The translations under genes were made by a program, and so were the position numbers. The notes beneath the pieces are model-generated. The model saw only the letters and a program-made list of their open reading frames with translations, did no database searches and was not told where the DNA came from. Below are positions 25,602 to 34,254 of a DNA stretch of 64,000 nucleotides, piece by piece. The first letter of the stretch is position 1, and the number at the start of each line of letters is the position of its first letter. Source of the stretch: Brevibacillus composti (GTDB lineage Bacteria > Bacillota > Bacilli > Brevibacillales > Brevibacillaceae); assembly GCF_016406105.1 (NCBI RefSeq), contig NZ_CP066308.1, positions 133,501 through 197,500 on the forward strand, written 5' to 3'.

Positions 25602-26441
25602 TTACGGTCCGTATTGATTTAAATAACTGCCATATTCTTTGTAGTTTTCTGTTGTCGTTGAGGAATTCGTAACTGTTATTCCACTTGGGAATCCAATAGA
25701 CCACCCAAGGGCAGTGGAGGTACTTCCGTAAGTGTGAAGATAGTCTGCATAATAAGTGGTCCAAGGTCCTGTACCAATAGCGTTTTTGGGATCTCCGAGC
25801 GTAATGTTGCAATACGCTTTTGTAACGAAATCACTTCCGTTTAGCGTACCAAGATTAATTAATCCATCCTTTACGGAATAGGCGATAGCATCAGGTTGAG
25901 CTTTCGCTAGTGTCATTATTTCGTTGGCCGCAAAGTTGGACTTATTATTTCCCCGGTAAGTCAAAAAATTATAAGTGTCAGAGGACCGAAATTGTATGTC
26001 CTTATCCCAAGCCACAACAAGCTTATCTAAACTCCCAGGGGTACTTTCCCATGTATAGTCGCTTGAAATACTTACGTTTGCGATGACCTTCACATAATAG
26101 GCACTTGTTCGATAAAAATCCATAGTGATCGTATAGGCGGGGTTTGTTACACCGCCTTGAACACCAATGCTCGAGTCGAGGCTATTAGACGTCATCATTT
26201 TGGTTTCTCTTTTTATATGTTTTACACCTTTTGACTCATAAAATTGCTTTACTTTATCGATGTCTCCGCCAGTCTCAACCCAAACCCGATCGGCCAGCTG
26301 ATCGATTTCCGCGATTTGTTGCTGAGAGAACTCCTTCGTTTCAATCTTTTGTTCGAGATGTGCAGTAGCCTCTGTAGCATAAGCAAATCCGGGAACAGTT
26401 AAAGTTGATAAAGAAAACAACAATGCAATGGCCTTTTTCAA
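25602..26441 (-). CDS. Secreted hypothetical protein
   Basis: A roughly 279-residue exported protein I do not recognise. The signal peptide (KKAIALLFSLSTLTVPGFAYA) appears to end at AYA. The mature N-terminus is helical (QQQIAEIDQLADRVWVETGG), the rest is Ser/Thr/Tyr-rich and probably beta-structured, with only one cysteine. I favour the TTG at 26441 because AAGGTGA is nine bases upstream; the GTG at 26450 gives a longer protein but sits directly on that site. It is followed by a lipoprotein gene on the same strand. Confidence 0.6.
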   Translation of the reverse strand: MKKAIALLFSLSTLTVPGFAYATEATAHLEQKIETKEFSQQQIAEIDQLADRVWVETGGDIDKVKQFYESKGVKHIKRETKMMTSNSLDSSIGVQGGVTNPAYTITMDFYRTSAYYVKVIANVSISSDYTWESTPGSLDKLVVAWDKDIQFRSSDTYNFLTYRGNNKSNFAANEIMTLAKAQPDAIAYSVKDGLINLGTLNGSDFVTKAYCNITLGDPKNAIGTGPWTTYYADYLHTYGSTSTALGWSIGFPSGITVTNSSTTTENYKEYGSYLNQYGP

Positions 26442-26812
26442 CTTCCTCACTCACCTTCATTTGGAAATTTTTATCTACACCCCGAAATGATAATTTGCTT
26501 TACATTTATTGTAAATTATTTCTTTTTTACAAGTTACGACATTTAACATCGTGCTACCATGCTTCTTTCTTCAAAGAGAGATTACCCTCTTATTTTACAG
26601 TTGTTCCATTTTATGGGGAGGTACAATTGGACCAATTACCACCAAGAATTAAGATGCTTTCCAAGACAACTTATGAAGCCCCATCTCCTTCTTTGGACGG
26701 AGTAGGGCTTTTTTATTTTCACCTTCCCATAAAGCCTGAGGGTGAGCAGACAGCTTTTTTTGTCCCGCCCCTCCTAGGTAAGCTGTCAAAAACGGGGAAA
26801 GGAGGCAGCGTG
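26442..26812 (+). other. Intergenic region before the first Tad locus, with a terminator
   Basis: The divergent start region of the 25602 gene and of the Tad locus. AAGCCC (26676-26681) and CTCC pair with GGAG and GGGCTT (26699-26710), followed by a T run: a terminator or attenuator about 100 bases upstream of the first pilus gene. A frame across this region is open but shows no protein-like signal. No strong promoter was found. Confidence 0.5.
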
Positions 26813-27541
26813 ATGTCCATTCATCCACTGCGATTGGTGGCCGTTCTGTTGCTAGCTGCTTGCGTGGCGGCGGGGGCTTACCATTTTCTGCAGCCGCAAA
26901 GCTTTGCCTATATCAAGCTCAGGGGACATGTGGCCAAAGACAGCGGAGAAAGGCTGGCGGCAACCGATCTGGAGCGGGGCGAGATTCAGGTGGGCGGGCT
27001 CGCGCGCGGACAGTCTGCGGAGGCGCTCGGCTTGATTCCATGGGAGGAGGCTCCGCGCTTTTTGGATCGGCCCCTATCCCGCCGGGTGGAGGGAGGCAGG
27101 CCGCTCTTGCCGGGTGATATCGAGCAGGAGGGGATGGTGCCGGAGGGCCGGGAGCTGGGTGAGTCGATGACAGGCATCAGCATCCCGGTCGATAACGTGA
27201 CGGGGGTTCATCCCCATGTAGCCGTAGGCGAGCGCGTGCACGTATACGCATCGTTCGAGGACGACAGCGGCGCCCATACCGGGCTGCTTTTGCGCAATAT
27301 GCCGGTGATTGGCGTGCAAAGAGAAAGGGAAGGAGATCTCCCCAGGCTGCAGGCCGTCACCCTTTCGCTGCAGCTGAAAGAGGCTGTCCTGCTTACCCAT
27401 GCTCTCCACTACGGAAAAATTCGTCTGGGGAAAGCATCCGTGATGGAGGGGGAGGAGGAGGCAGGAGTGGGTGACCACAGCTTCGCGGCGGCACTGATCA
27501 AAACGAAAAAACGCTGGGGAGAGACGGAGGAGGAGCGTTAA
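26813..27541 (+). CDS. cpaB: Flp pilus assembly protein CpaB/RcpC
   Basis: A 242-residue protein with an N-terminal membrane helix (LRLVAVLLLAACVAAGAY) followed by a SAF-type domain (RPLLPGDIEQEGMVPEG) and a CpaB-type beta domain (ISIPVDNVTGVHPHVAVGER and RVHVYASFEDD). CpaB-family proteins act in the cell envelope in assembly of Flp/Tad pili. ATG 26813 follows AAAGGAGG with ideal spacing; the in-frame frame upstream is noise. It is the first gene of Tad locus 1 and abuts tadZ with no gap. Confidence 0.75.
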   Translation: MSIHPLRLVAVLLLAACVAAGAYHFLQPQSFAYIKLRGHVAKDSGERLAATDLERGEIQVGGLARGQSAEALGLIPWEEAPRFLDRPLSRRVEGGRPLLPGDIEQEGMVPEGRELGESMTGISIPVDNVTGVHPHVAVGERVHVYASFEDDSGAHTGLLLRNMPVIGVQREREGDLPRLQAVTLSLQLKEAVLLTHALHYGKIRLGKASVMEGEEEAGVGDHSFAAALIKTKKRWGETEEER

Positions 27542-29140
27542 GTGAAAAAAAGATTGCTGATTGTCGACGGTGATCTCGCTGTCGGCCCATCCCTCTATGC
27601 ACAGTTGAGCAACAGCCAGTGGCTGGAGGTGTGCGGACAAGCCGCGACGATTGAAGAGACATGGCGTTTACTGGGTGAGCGAAAGCCGGACCTGGTGTTG
27701 CTCGGCAGCGTACAGGAGGTCGAAAGAGGCGTACTCTGCCAGCAGCTCCGTTTGGCACATCCGCATCTGTCGTTTATTGCAGCCAGCACGCCGGCAGAGC
27801 TGATGTGGGAACCGTTTTGGCGGAATCTGGGCATGTGGGTAGTGGGCAAACCGGTTCAGGCGGAGCAGTTGGAGGTGCTGGCGATGCAGCTTTCTTCCAT
27901 GCCTGTACAATCGCTCTCCTCTCCCTTGTCTGCGGGCAGGGGGCAAGCGGGAGGGGCAGGCATGATGGGAGACAGCTCGGGAACCGGTATCATCGGTGCG
28001 GGCGGACCTGGTGCCGGCAGTTTCGGAACCGGCATGGGCGGACATGGCAACGGCAGCATGGGGATCCCAATGGGGGCAACCGCAACCGGTGAAGCACTGT
28101 CTGCCCATGGGAGCAGCGGCGGACTCTCACATGCCGGCCCGCAGGGGATGCAGAGCTCCCATACCTCGGCGGTTGCCGAAGCCAAGCCGGAGCCGCCGTA
28201 TTCGGCCGGGCTTGGCTTCTCTCCGTCAAAAAAGCGGCTCATGACCGTATACGGACCAAAGGGCGGTGTGGGGAAAACCTTTTTATCCCGCGAATTGGCT
28301 ATTTATTTCGCACAGAGAAAGGACGGCGTAAGCCCGAGAAAAGTGCTGGCCGTCGATTTTAACCTGGACCTGGGCACCTTTGCCACCGCCTTGAACCTGC
28401 CGCGCAGCCCCAATATCTATACCTGGGTACAAGATATCGATCGGAGGCTGCGGGACTGGCTCCTCTCTCACGGCAGAGAGCCCGAGCAGTTGAGCCAGGA
28501 AGAATGGCAGTCCTACATCGAGGCCGTGCAGTTGTCCCCGGAGGAGGTAGACCGACATGTCGTGATCCATGAGGCAAGCGGACTCCATGTGCTGACATCT
28601 CCCCGGGATATCCGCAACAGCTTCGAAATCAAAGACTACCACCTGTATCTGATCCTCGATGCGCTCAAGCGCAGCCGCTACGACCTCATCCTGATCGACA
28701 CCGCTCCGGATACGACTGATGCCACCATCCAGGCCTTATTTTTTGCGGAACAGGTAATCATGGTCGGCAATCCCGTGGTGGATTCCATTGAAAACATTCA
28801 GCGAATCCTCAAGCTTTTGCGGGAAGCGGATTACCCCGAGGAGCGGATTCAGCTCTGCATGAACCGCCTGCAGCGCAAAGAGATGTTTACCCTGGACGAG
28901 ATCCGTGCCTATTTTCAACTCCATCCGAGCAAAAAAATCTTTGCGATTCCCGATGACCAGGAGGTAAAGAAATCGATCAACACAGGGAATCCGGTCATGC
29001 TCCATCCCGGAAAGCTGGCCGCCAAGGATGCGATCGAAGCGCTGGGGAAGGCGCTGATTCCGGTGGACGAAGAAGCGGAAGGATCGCCCAAAAGAAAAGG
29101 AAAAGAACGGACTTCTCTGTGGAAATGGCTGAAGAGTTAG
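27542..29140 (+). CDS. tadZ: TadZ/CpaE-like pilus localisation ATPase
   Basis: A 532-residue protein in three parts: an N-terminal atypical receiver-like domain (KRLLIVDGDLAVGPSLYAQL), a glycine- and methionine-rich linker of about 100 residues (about 135-235), and a ParA/MinD-type ATPase with intact deviant Walker A KGGVGKTF at about 240-247, VLAVDFNLDLG and LILIDTAPDTTD. TadZ proteins place the pilus machine at a site in the cell. The low-complexity linker is unusual in length and composition. Start is GTG immediately after the cpaB stop. Compare the two ParA-like proteins of locus 2, which have lost the P-loop lysine. Confidence 0.82.
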   Translation: MKKRLLIVDGDLAVGPSLYAQLSNSQWLEVCGQAATIEETWRLLGERKPDLVLLGSVQEVERGVLCQQLRLAHPHLSFIAASTPAELMWEPFWRNLGMWVVGKPVQAEQLEVLAMQLSSMPVQSLSSPLSAGRGQAGGAGMMGDSSGTGIIGAGGPGAGSFGTGMGGHGNGSMGIPMGATATGEALSAHGSSGGLSHAGPQGMQSSHTSAVAEAKPEPPYSAGLGFSPSKKRLMTVYGPKGGVGKTFLSRELAIYFAQRKDGVSPRKVLAVDFNLDLGTFATALNLPRSPNIYTWVQDIDRRLRDWLLSHGREPEQLSQEEWQSYIEAVQLSPEEVDRHVVIHEASGLHVLTSPRDIRNSFEIKDYHLYLILDALKRSRYDLILIDTAPDTTDATIQALFFAEQVIMVGNPVVDSIENIQRILKLLREADYPEERIQLCMNRLQRKEMFTLDEIRAYFQLHPSKKIFAIPDDQEVKKSINTGNPVMLHPGKLAAKDAIEALGKALIPVDEEAEGSPKRKGKERTSLWKWLKS

Positions 29141-29161
29141 AGGGGAGGAAAGAAAATAAAC

Positions 29162-30649
29162 ATGAGTTTCCATAAAAAAACACTGCTGGGGATGCATACA
29201 CCTGCCCGGGAGCGGATCGACCTGCAGACCGAAGCGAAAAAAGCGGCGCGGGAATCGCAGACGCTGCAGGATCTCATGCTGATGAAGCAGCACGCGCCAG
29301 TAGAGCGGCGGCTCACCCCTGAAGCAGAGGCGGCTGTGCGCACGCAGATCGTGGAAAAGCACGGCAGACGTTTATGGGAAGAAAAAGAGCACCCCGCCTA
29401 CCTGCAAGAGCTGTCGCGGGATATTCGTCTGATTCTGGAAACCAGCACGCCTCTCTCCTCCGTGCAGATGGAGGCGGAGGTGGAGCGGTTGATTCGCTCA
29501 CTGACTGGCTGGGGACCGCTCGACCCTTTGCTGGAGGACCCGGATATTACCGAGATCATGTTTCATCGCTACGATCATCTGGTCGTCGAGCGAAAAAGCA
29601 CGGGACGGCTGGAAGTGCCAAAGAGCCCGATGTTTCGGGACGAAGACGAGATGCTTCGCCTGCTGGAGCAAATCGCCGCGACGATGGGACGGGAGTTTAA
29701 CGAAACCAGAGCGGAGCTGAACACCCAGTTGCCCGACGGCTCCCGGGTCGCGGCGACGCATCGCTCGATCTCTCCCGACGGTCATATGCTGACCATCCGC
29801 AAGCATCGCGATTTGCTTTCCGAGGAGGATTACCTCGCTTACGGATCGATCTGCGAACCGATGCTTACCTTCTTGAAGTGGGCGATCGAGTACTCGCGGG
29901 CATCCGGCATTGTCAGCGGGGGTACCGGCTCCGGGAAGACCCACCTGCTCAACCTGATTTCTCAATATGTGCCGCATCATCTCAGCATCATCACGATCGA
30001 AGATGTGCTGGAGATGAAGCTGCAGCATCCCTTTGTCCGCCGTTTTTTGGCCAAACCGGCCAACTACGAGGGAAAAGGGGGTTTTTCCATCAAAGACTGC
30101 GTGCGCCTCTCTTTGCGCAAGCGGCCGGATGTCATCATCGTCGGGGAGACCCGAGGCGGAGAAATCGTGGATATGCTCTGGGCGATGAACACTGATCATC
30201 CCGGCAGCTGGAGCACCGCTCACGCGAACTCGCCGCGCGCCCTGATCGATTCCACCCTGCCGATCCTGTTCGCCAAAGCCGAGGAATCCTACAGCACCAC
30301 GGAGCGAAACCTGATGATCGGGTCGGCGCTGGATCTGATCGTCCAGGTGAAGCGGTTCGAGGAGGACGGCAGCCGCAAAGTGGTGGCCATCACAGAGGTC
30401 GTCGGGACCGGGCAATCCCATGAGGAGCGCATCCGGCAAGCCTGCAACGTGCGGCAAATCAATCCGGACCGTGTCTACCTGCAAGACATCTACGTCTATG
30501 AACCGACGGGGGTCAAGAATGGACGGGTGGTGGGACAGTTTAAATGGACCGGCTACCGTCCGGAAAAACTGGTGCGCCGCTGGGCAGAAAAAGGGCTCCG
30601 GCAGGAAGAGTGGGAGCGCGTCTTTTTTACCACCCCGATTCCGATGTAG
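29162..30649 (+). CDS. tadA: Tad/Flp secretion ATPase TadA (CpaF)
   Basis: The hexameric motor ATPase of the pilus, 495 residues. The N-terminal domain is followed by PLDPLLEDPDITEIMF, the Walker A SGGTGSGKTH at about 252-261, the Asp box ITIEDVLEMKLQHP, Walker B RPDVIIVGETRGGE and the His box STAHANSP, the order expected in the CpaF branch of type II/IV secretion ATPases. ATG 29162 is preceded by GAGGGGAGG. It is followed within 15 bases by tadB. All catalytic positions I can check are intact. Confidence 0.92.
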   Translation: MSFHKKTLLGMHTPARERIDLQTEAKKAARESQTLQDLMLMKQHAPVERRLTPEAEAAVRTQIVEKHGRRLWEEKEHPAYLQELSRDIRLILETSTPLSSVQMEAEVERLIRSLTGWGPLDPLLEDPDITEIMFHRYDHLVVERKSTGRLEVPKSPMFRDEDEMLRLLEQIAATMGREFNETRAELNTQLPDGSRVAATHRSISPDGHMLTIRKHRDLLSEEDYLAYGSICEPMLTFLKWAIEYSRASGIVSGGTGSGKTHLLNLISQYVPHHLSIITIEDVLEMKLQHPFVRRFLAKPANYEGKGGFSIKDCVRLSLRKRPDVIIVGETRGGEIVDMLWAMNTDHPGSWSTAHANSPRALIDSTLPILFAKAEESYSTTERNLMIGSALDLIVQVKRFEEDGSRKVVAITEVVGTGQSHEERIRQACNVRQINPDRVYLQDIYVYEPTGVKNGRVVGQFKWTGYRPEKLVRRWAEKGLRQEEWERVFFTTPIPM

Positions 30650-30663
30650 AGGGGGCCGTTTTC

Positions 30664-31560
30664 GTGGATGCGAGCATGTTTATCGCGGGCGGCCTGGCGA
30701 TCGGCTTTGTCATGGCTGCGCTGCCGCAATCGGTTTTTCAGCGGAGGCCGGAAGGGACACATGAGATCGTCCAACAGCTCCAGCGGGATCGGAAAAGCGC
30801 ATGGGAAAAGCTGCAGTACAGGCTGCAGCAGACCGGGTCTGGCGTCGGCCTCAATACGTACATCGGCCTTAGTTTTATCCTGGGACTGGTTTCTTTCGGG
30901 ATCACCCTGCAGCTGCTCCAGTCCTGGCTCTTGGCCCTGCCGGCGTTTCTGGCGGGCATTCTCTTCGTAGAACGGACCGTCAGCGTGCTGGGAACGAGGC
31001 GAAAAGACCGATTCGAAGCGGACAATGTCAAAGCGCTCCGCTTAATGGCCAGCTCGCTGAGAACCTCGCCCTCCTATCTGCACGCATTTGAACAGGTGGC
31101 GGCAAGCCCTTACCTGGACGAAGCCGTGACAGCGGAATACGCGAGGGTAGTGGAGCTGTTGCGCGCACAGGTACCGCTGGAGCGGGTGATGCACATGTTT
31201 TATGAGCGGACCGGATCGGCTGACGTGCGGTATCTGGCGACGATTGTTCATATCCAGCGGGAGATGGGCGGGGATATGGCGAAGACGCTGGACCAAGCGG
31301 CCTCCACCATTTTGAGGAGAAAGCAGTCTCTGCGAAGACAGCGAGCTGCCATGGCGCAGATCACAGCGCAGGTAAACCTCCTCAGCCTGATGCCGTTCGT
31401 CTTCATCGTGGCCCTCTACGCAAACAATCCCCATCATTTCGAACCGTTGATCGCGACGCTGTCCGGGCGGCTGGCTGTTCTCGCCTCACTGGGCTCTATC
31501 CTGATCGGCGGAGAAGTGATCCGCCATCTTGCCCGAAAAGGGATCCACAAAGGAGGGTGA
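30664..31560 (+). CDS. tadB: Tad pilus inner-membrane platform protein TadB
   Basis: A 298-residue type II secretion F-domain protein. It has an N-terminal helix, a pair of helices near residues 60-110 (FILGLVSFGITLQLLQSWLL), the cytosolic F domain (DNVKALRLMASSLRTSPSYL, HIQREMGGDMAKTLDQAAST), and two C-terminal helices. TadB and TadC together form the membrane platform on which TadA acts. Start GTG 30664 is preceded by AGAGGGGG; in-frame ATG 30676 is an alternative. A longer open frame reading back into tadA is not coding. It overlaps or abuts tadC. Confidence 0.85.
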   Translation: MDASMFIAGGLAIGFVMAALPQSVFQRRPEGTHEIVQQLQRDRKSAWEKLQYRLQQTGSGVGLNTYIGLSFILGLVSFGITLQLLQSWLLALPAFLAGILFVERTVSVLGTRRKDRFEADNVKALRLMASSLRTSPSYLHAFEQVAASPYLDEAVTAEYARVVELLRAQVPLERVMHMFYERTGSADVRYLATIVHIQREMGGDMAKTLDQAASTILRRKQSLRRQRAAMAQITAQVNLLSLMPFVFIVALYANNPHHFEPLIATLSGRLAVLASLGSILIGGEVIRHLARKGIHKGG

Positions 31561-32486
31561 ATACCTTGCTCGTACTTGGCGCACTGGCGATGCTGGCGGG
31601 TCTCGCTGTTTTGCTCTGGGGCCTTCCGGCTTGCCGGGGACGTGTAACTGTCGATCCCCCTCCCACTCTGCTGGGGCGGATTGAGCAAGAGCGCAAATCT
31701 CATTGGGACCGTTCATTTGGCCAGGTTCCATCTCGTTGGAAGCTGGTACGTTACCTGGAAAAACACGAGCATGCACTGGAGCGCATCTGCCGGATGACGG
31801 GAATCAACCGGATGCAAACGGCGGATGTGCTCGACCGTCTGCGATTGCGCTATACACTGGCGGAGGTGGCCGCTGCCAAGGCACTCGGCGGGATCATTCT
31901 GCTTGCGGTCATCATCCAGGCATCCCTTCGCCTTTCGTCGGGAGAAGCATGGAGTGCCAAGCTTTCGCTCCCTTTGATCGGAGCTGTCTTTTTCTTTCTC
32001 CTACCCACCCTGCTGCTGGAGTGGCTGGATAAGCAGGCTAAGGCGGAAATGCGTGAGCAGGTGCCGATCTTTTTCAGTATCGTGCAATCGCTGGTGGAGG
32101 CGGGCATGCCTATACAGGCAGCGGTGAAGCAGACGGCACGCCGTTTTGACGGAAGGCTGGGGCGCGAGCTGGCCAGGCTGGAAACGGAGGAAAAGCGCTT
32201 TGGCACTTGGCGGAAGGCATTGGAAGAGATGGCTTTTCGATGGGGCGTGGACTCCCTTTCCGCCATCGCCATGGAAATCAACGAAGCGATGAGCAAAGGG
32301 GTGAGCATCTCGCAGATGCTGGCGCTGCAGGTGGAGGAGCAAGTGCGTCAGCAGGAGGATGAGGCATCGGATCACATGAACCGGCTCAACATTCGCCTGC
32401 TCCCTTTTATCGTCGTGCTGATGGGGGTGCCCCTGCTGTTTCTGGTGATGGGTCCGATCTTTATCGGGATCGAAGACAGGCTCTAA
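31557..32486 (+). CDS. tadC: Tad pilus inner-membrane platform protein TadC
   Basis: A 309-residue type II secretion F-domain protein with an N-terminal helix, two central helices (LGGIILLAVIIQASL, LIGAVFFFLLPTLLLEW), the F domain (FFSIVQSLVEAGMPIQAAVK, INEAMSKGVSISQMLALQVE) and a final pair of helices. It is the partner of TadB. The GTG at 31557 overlaps the tadB stop as GTGA but lies only three bases from AAAGGAGGG; the TTG at 31566 has better spacing and may be the true start. A 66-base gap separates it from the pilin gene. Confidence 0.85.
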   Translation: MNTLLVLGALAMLAGLAVLLWGLPACRGRVTVDPPPTLLGRIEQERKSHWDRSFGQVPSRWKLVRYLEKHEHALERICRMTGINRMQTADVLDRLRLRYTLAEVAAAKALGGIILLAVIIQASLRLSSGEAWSAKLSLPLIGAVFFFLLPTLLLEWLDKQAKAEMREQVPIFFSIVQSLVEAGMPIQAAVKQTARRFDGRLGRELARLETEEKRFGTWRKALEEMAFRWGVDSLSAIAMEINEAMSKGVSISQMLALQVEEQVRQQEDEASDHMNRLNIRLLPFIVVLMGVPLLFLVMGPIFIGIEDRL

Positions 32487-32552
32487 GTTTTTTTGCGGAG
32501 CCCTCTGTCTTTTGACAAGGTAGAGATAACCCACTGAAAGGAGTGTTTGGCT

Positions 32553-32729
32553 ATGACATGGGCATCGAATTACCTGGCTCGCTTTGTAAAGGAAGAAGAC
32601 GGAGTGACGATTGTGGAGATGGTGATTATCATCGCGGTCGTCCTGATCCTCTTGGTTCCTACGCTGAAGAACCTGGGTGAGACAGAGAATGAAAGACTGA
32701 AAGAGATTGAGACGATGATCAGCAAATGA
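32553..32729 (+). CDS. flp: Flp-type major pilin
   Basis: A 58-residue prepilin. The leader is charged (ARFVKEEDG) and is followed by VTIVEMVIIIAVVLILLVPT: cleavage after Gly17 leaves Glu at position +5 of the mature pilin, the defining type IV/Flp prepilin signature. The mature peptide would be about 41 residues, short as in Flp pilins, ending in a charged tail. GAAAGGAG is nine bases before ATG 32553. Its stop overlaps the start of the prepilin peptidase gene (ATGA), and peptidase and substrate are thus made together. Confidence 0.88.
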   Translation: MTWASNYLARFVKEEDGVTIVEMVIIIAVVLILLVPTLKNLGETENERLKEIETMISK

Positions 32730-33208
32730 CGGATCTGGTCTTGCCTGTGTTCTTGGGACTGGCGGCCTTTTTTGACTGGCGGTACCGCCGCATCCCCAAT
32801 CTCATCACCTTTCCGGTCATGGCCGCCGGGCTGATCTACCAATCATTGGCGGGCACGGGGTGGGCAGCTTTGACCGGGATGGCGGGGGGATTTTTGCTCA
32901 CGGTTCTTCCGGTTGCCCTTCGAGGAATGGGCATGGGGGATCAAAAGCTGCTCATGGCAGTAGGAGCGTGGAGCAGTTGGGGTGACGTCTATCTGTTTTT
33001 TCTCTGCTCGATCGGAGTCTGCCTCCTGGTCATGTTCTGTTTGCCGCGAATTTGGAGAAGGCTCGGCCAGAATCTGAAGATCATGTTTATGGGGTGGATC
33101 GCGCATCGCCAATTTTGGCTCCCCCAAACCGCACATTCAGCGCTCTCCTTTCCCTATGCCGTCCCTCTTTTGGGAGCGTACCTGGTTCAGTTGTTTTTCT
33201 GGAGGTAG
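32726..33208 (+). CDS. tadV: Flp prepilin peptidase TadV/CpaA
   Basis: A 160-residue membrane aspartyl protease that cuts and matures the pilin and pseudopilins. The two catalytic aspartates are in FDWRYRRIPN (Asp17) and GMGDQKLL (Asp72). About five helices are predicted and there is no methylation domain, as in the small CpaA/TadV peptidases. It is the only prepilin peptidase gene in the window, so any cleaved pilin of the second Tad-like locus would have to use it or one encoded elsewhere. Confidence 0.9.
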   Translation: MTDLVLPVFLGLAAFFDWRYRRIPNLITFPVMAAGLIYQSLAGTGWAALTGMAGGFLLTVLPVALRGMGMGDQKLLMAVGAWSSWGDVYLFFLCSIGVCLLVMFCLPRIWRRLGQNLKIMFMGWIAHRQFWLPQTAHSALSFPYAVPLLGAYLVQLFFWR

Positions 33209-33214
33209 GAACCT

Positions 33215-33637
33215 ATGCGGAGAAAATGGCTCGTCTGCATCCGCGATGAGCGAGGCAGCCAGATCCTGGAGCTCATTCTGGTTCTTCCGCTTCTCTGGCT
33301 GCTGTTCATCTTTTCATTTGATCAGTTCTCGATTCTGTACAACCGGCAGAAGGTGCTCGCCGCAGCCTATGAGGCCGGACGAATCGCCGCCGTTCAGCCC
33401 AATTACGGCCTGGCCGAATACCACGCGATCCGCATGGGCGAAGCCGAACTGCAGCAGGGGATCGGCATGACGCAGAGCGGCATCCGCCTGTATGTGCACG
33501 GGGGATGGAAAAAAGGGAATCATTTCGAGGCCGAAGCCACGATGCAATTCAAACGGCTGGCCTCAGGAGCTCCGTATGAACTGAAAGAAAGTTACCATCT
33601 CATGATCGAAAACGCCAGAAAGGAGTCAGGCTATTGA
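33215..33637 (+). CDS. tadE: TadE-type pseudopilin
   Basis: A 140-residue minor pilin-like protein. The N-terminus RDERGSQILELILVLPLLWL has a prepilin cleavage site after Gly14 and Glu at +5, followed by one membrane helix and a small extracellular domain of about 100 residues (YNRQKVLAAAYEAGRIAAVQ is typical of TadE-like proteins). It follows the peptidase by six bases and overlaps the next gene at its stop codon. Confidence 0.8.
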   Translation: MRRKWLVCIRDERGSQILELILVLPLLWLLFIFSFDQFSILYNRQKVLAAAYEAGRIAAVQPNYGLAEYHAIRMGEAELQQGIGMTQSGIRLYVHGGWKKGNHFEAEATMQFKRLASGAPYELKESYHLMIENARKESGY

Positions 33638-34158
33638 AGCACAGAGGCAGGAGGAGCGATAAGCGGATGGGGAAAAAGCTGACGGAGGAGCGCGGGACGA
33701 TGACCATGACCGCGCTCTTTTTTCTCATCTGCATGGGCGGATTGCTGTCGATTTTGTTGGTGCTGGGCCAGGTCAATCTCGCCAACATGCGGGTGCAGCA
33801 GACGGCGGACATCATCTCAAAGGGAGCCCGAGCCGCCGGGGCGTGGGAGTATTGGGACCATAACGGTGAAAAACAAACGCGTTTATTTGCAACCAAACAG
33901 GATGCCTTGCGCTATGAGGCGGATATTGTCCGCGGGGCCCGGGAGGAGGCGGAGCTTTTGTGGCGCTTCAATAGTCCGGCCATTGAGAAGCAGGCGGAAT
34001 CCGTTTTGGTCATCCACCAGCGGGGAGAGAGGAAACAGCTGTACGGCCAGGGCATCTATCACGTGGAAATTGAGGCGAAACAAAAGCTGCCGCATTTCTG
34101 GGGGGAGGCCAAAGGAAGATTCAGCCGAGTATCGCAGTCAGGGGTGTATGACTTTTAG
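33634..34158 (+). CDS. TadG/TadE-like pilus-associated protein
   Basis: A 174-residue protein with a short cytosolic N-terminus ending in EERGTMTMTALFFLICMGGL, one membrane helix and an extracellular domain; MRVQQTADIISKGARAAGAW resembles the region after the helix in TadE/TadG proteins. The Gly is present but Glu at +5 is replaced by Thr, so it may be uncleaved, as TadG is. It is shorter than a full TadG. The start is TTG at 33634 with AAAGGAG eight bases upstream, overlapping the tadE stop. It is the last gene of locus 1. Confidence 0.7.
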   Translation: MKHRGRRSDKRMGKKLTEERGTMTMTALFFLICMGGLLSILLVLGQVNLANMRVQQTADIISKGARAAGAWEYWDHNGEKQTRLFATKQDALRYEADIVRGAREEAELLWRFNSPAIEKQAESVLVIHQRGERKQLYGQGIYHVEIEAKQKLPHFWGEAKGRFSRVSQSGVYDF

Positions 34159-34254
34159 TTTGGTTGATTCTGTCATTCCTGTTATTTTTGTCCTATTCAC
34201 CTATGGTAATTTGGGTTCAAATTCAAATTCCAATGGTGTGGGAGTGAGTGAGTC

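Noticed and set aside
26405..26812. Upstream extension of the cpaB frame by about 136 codons
   Set aside because: The extension crosses a terminator and the divergent start region, has no protein-like signal, and a perfect ribosome site exists at 26813.
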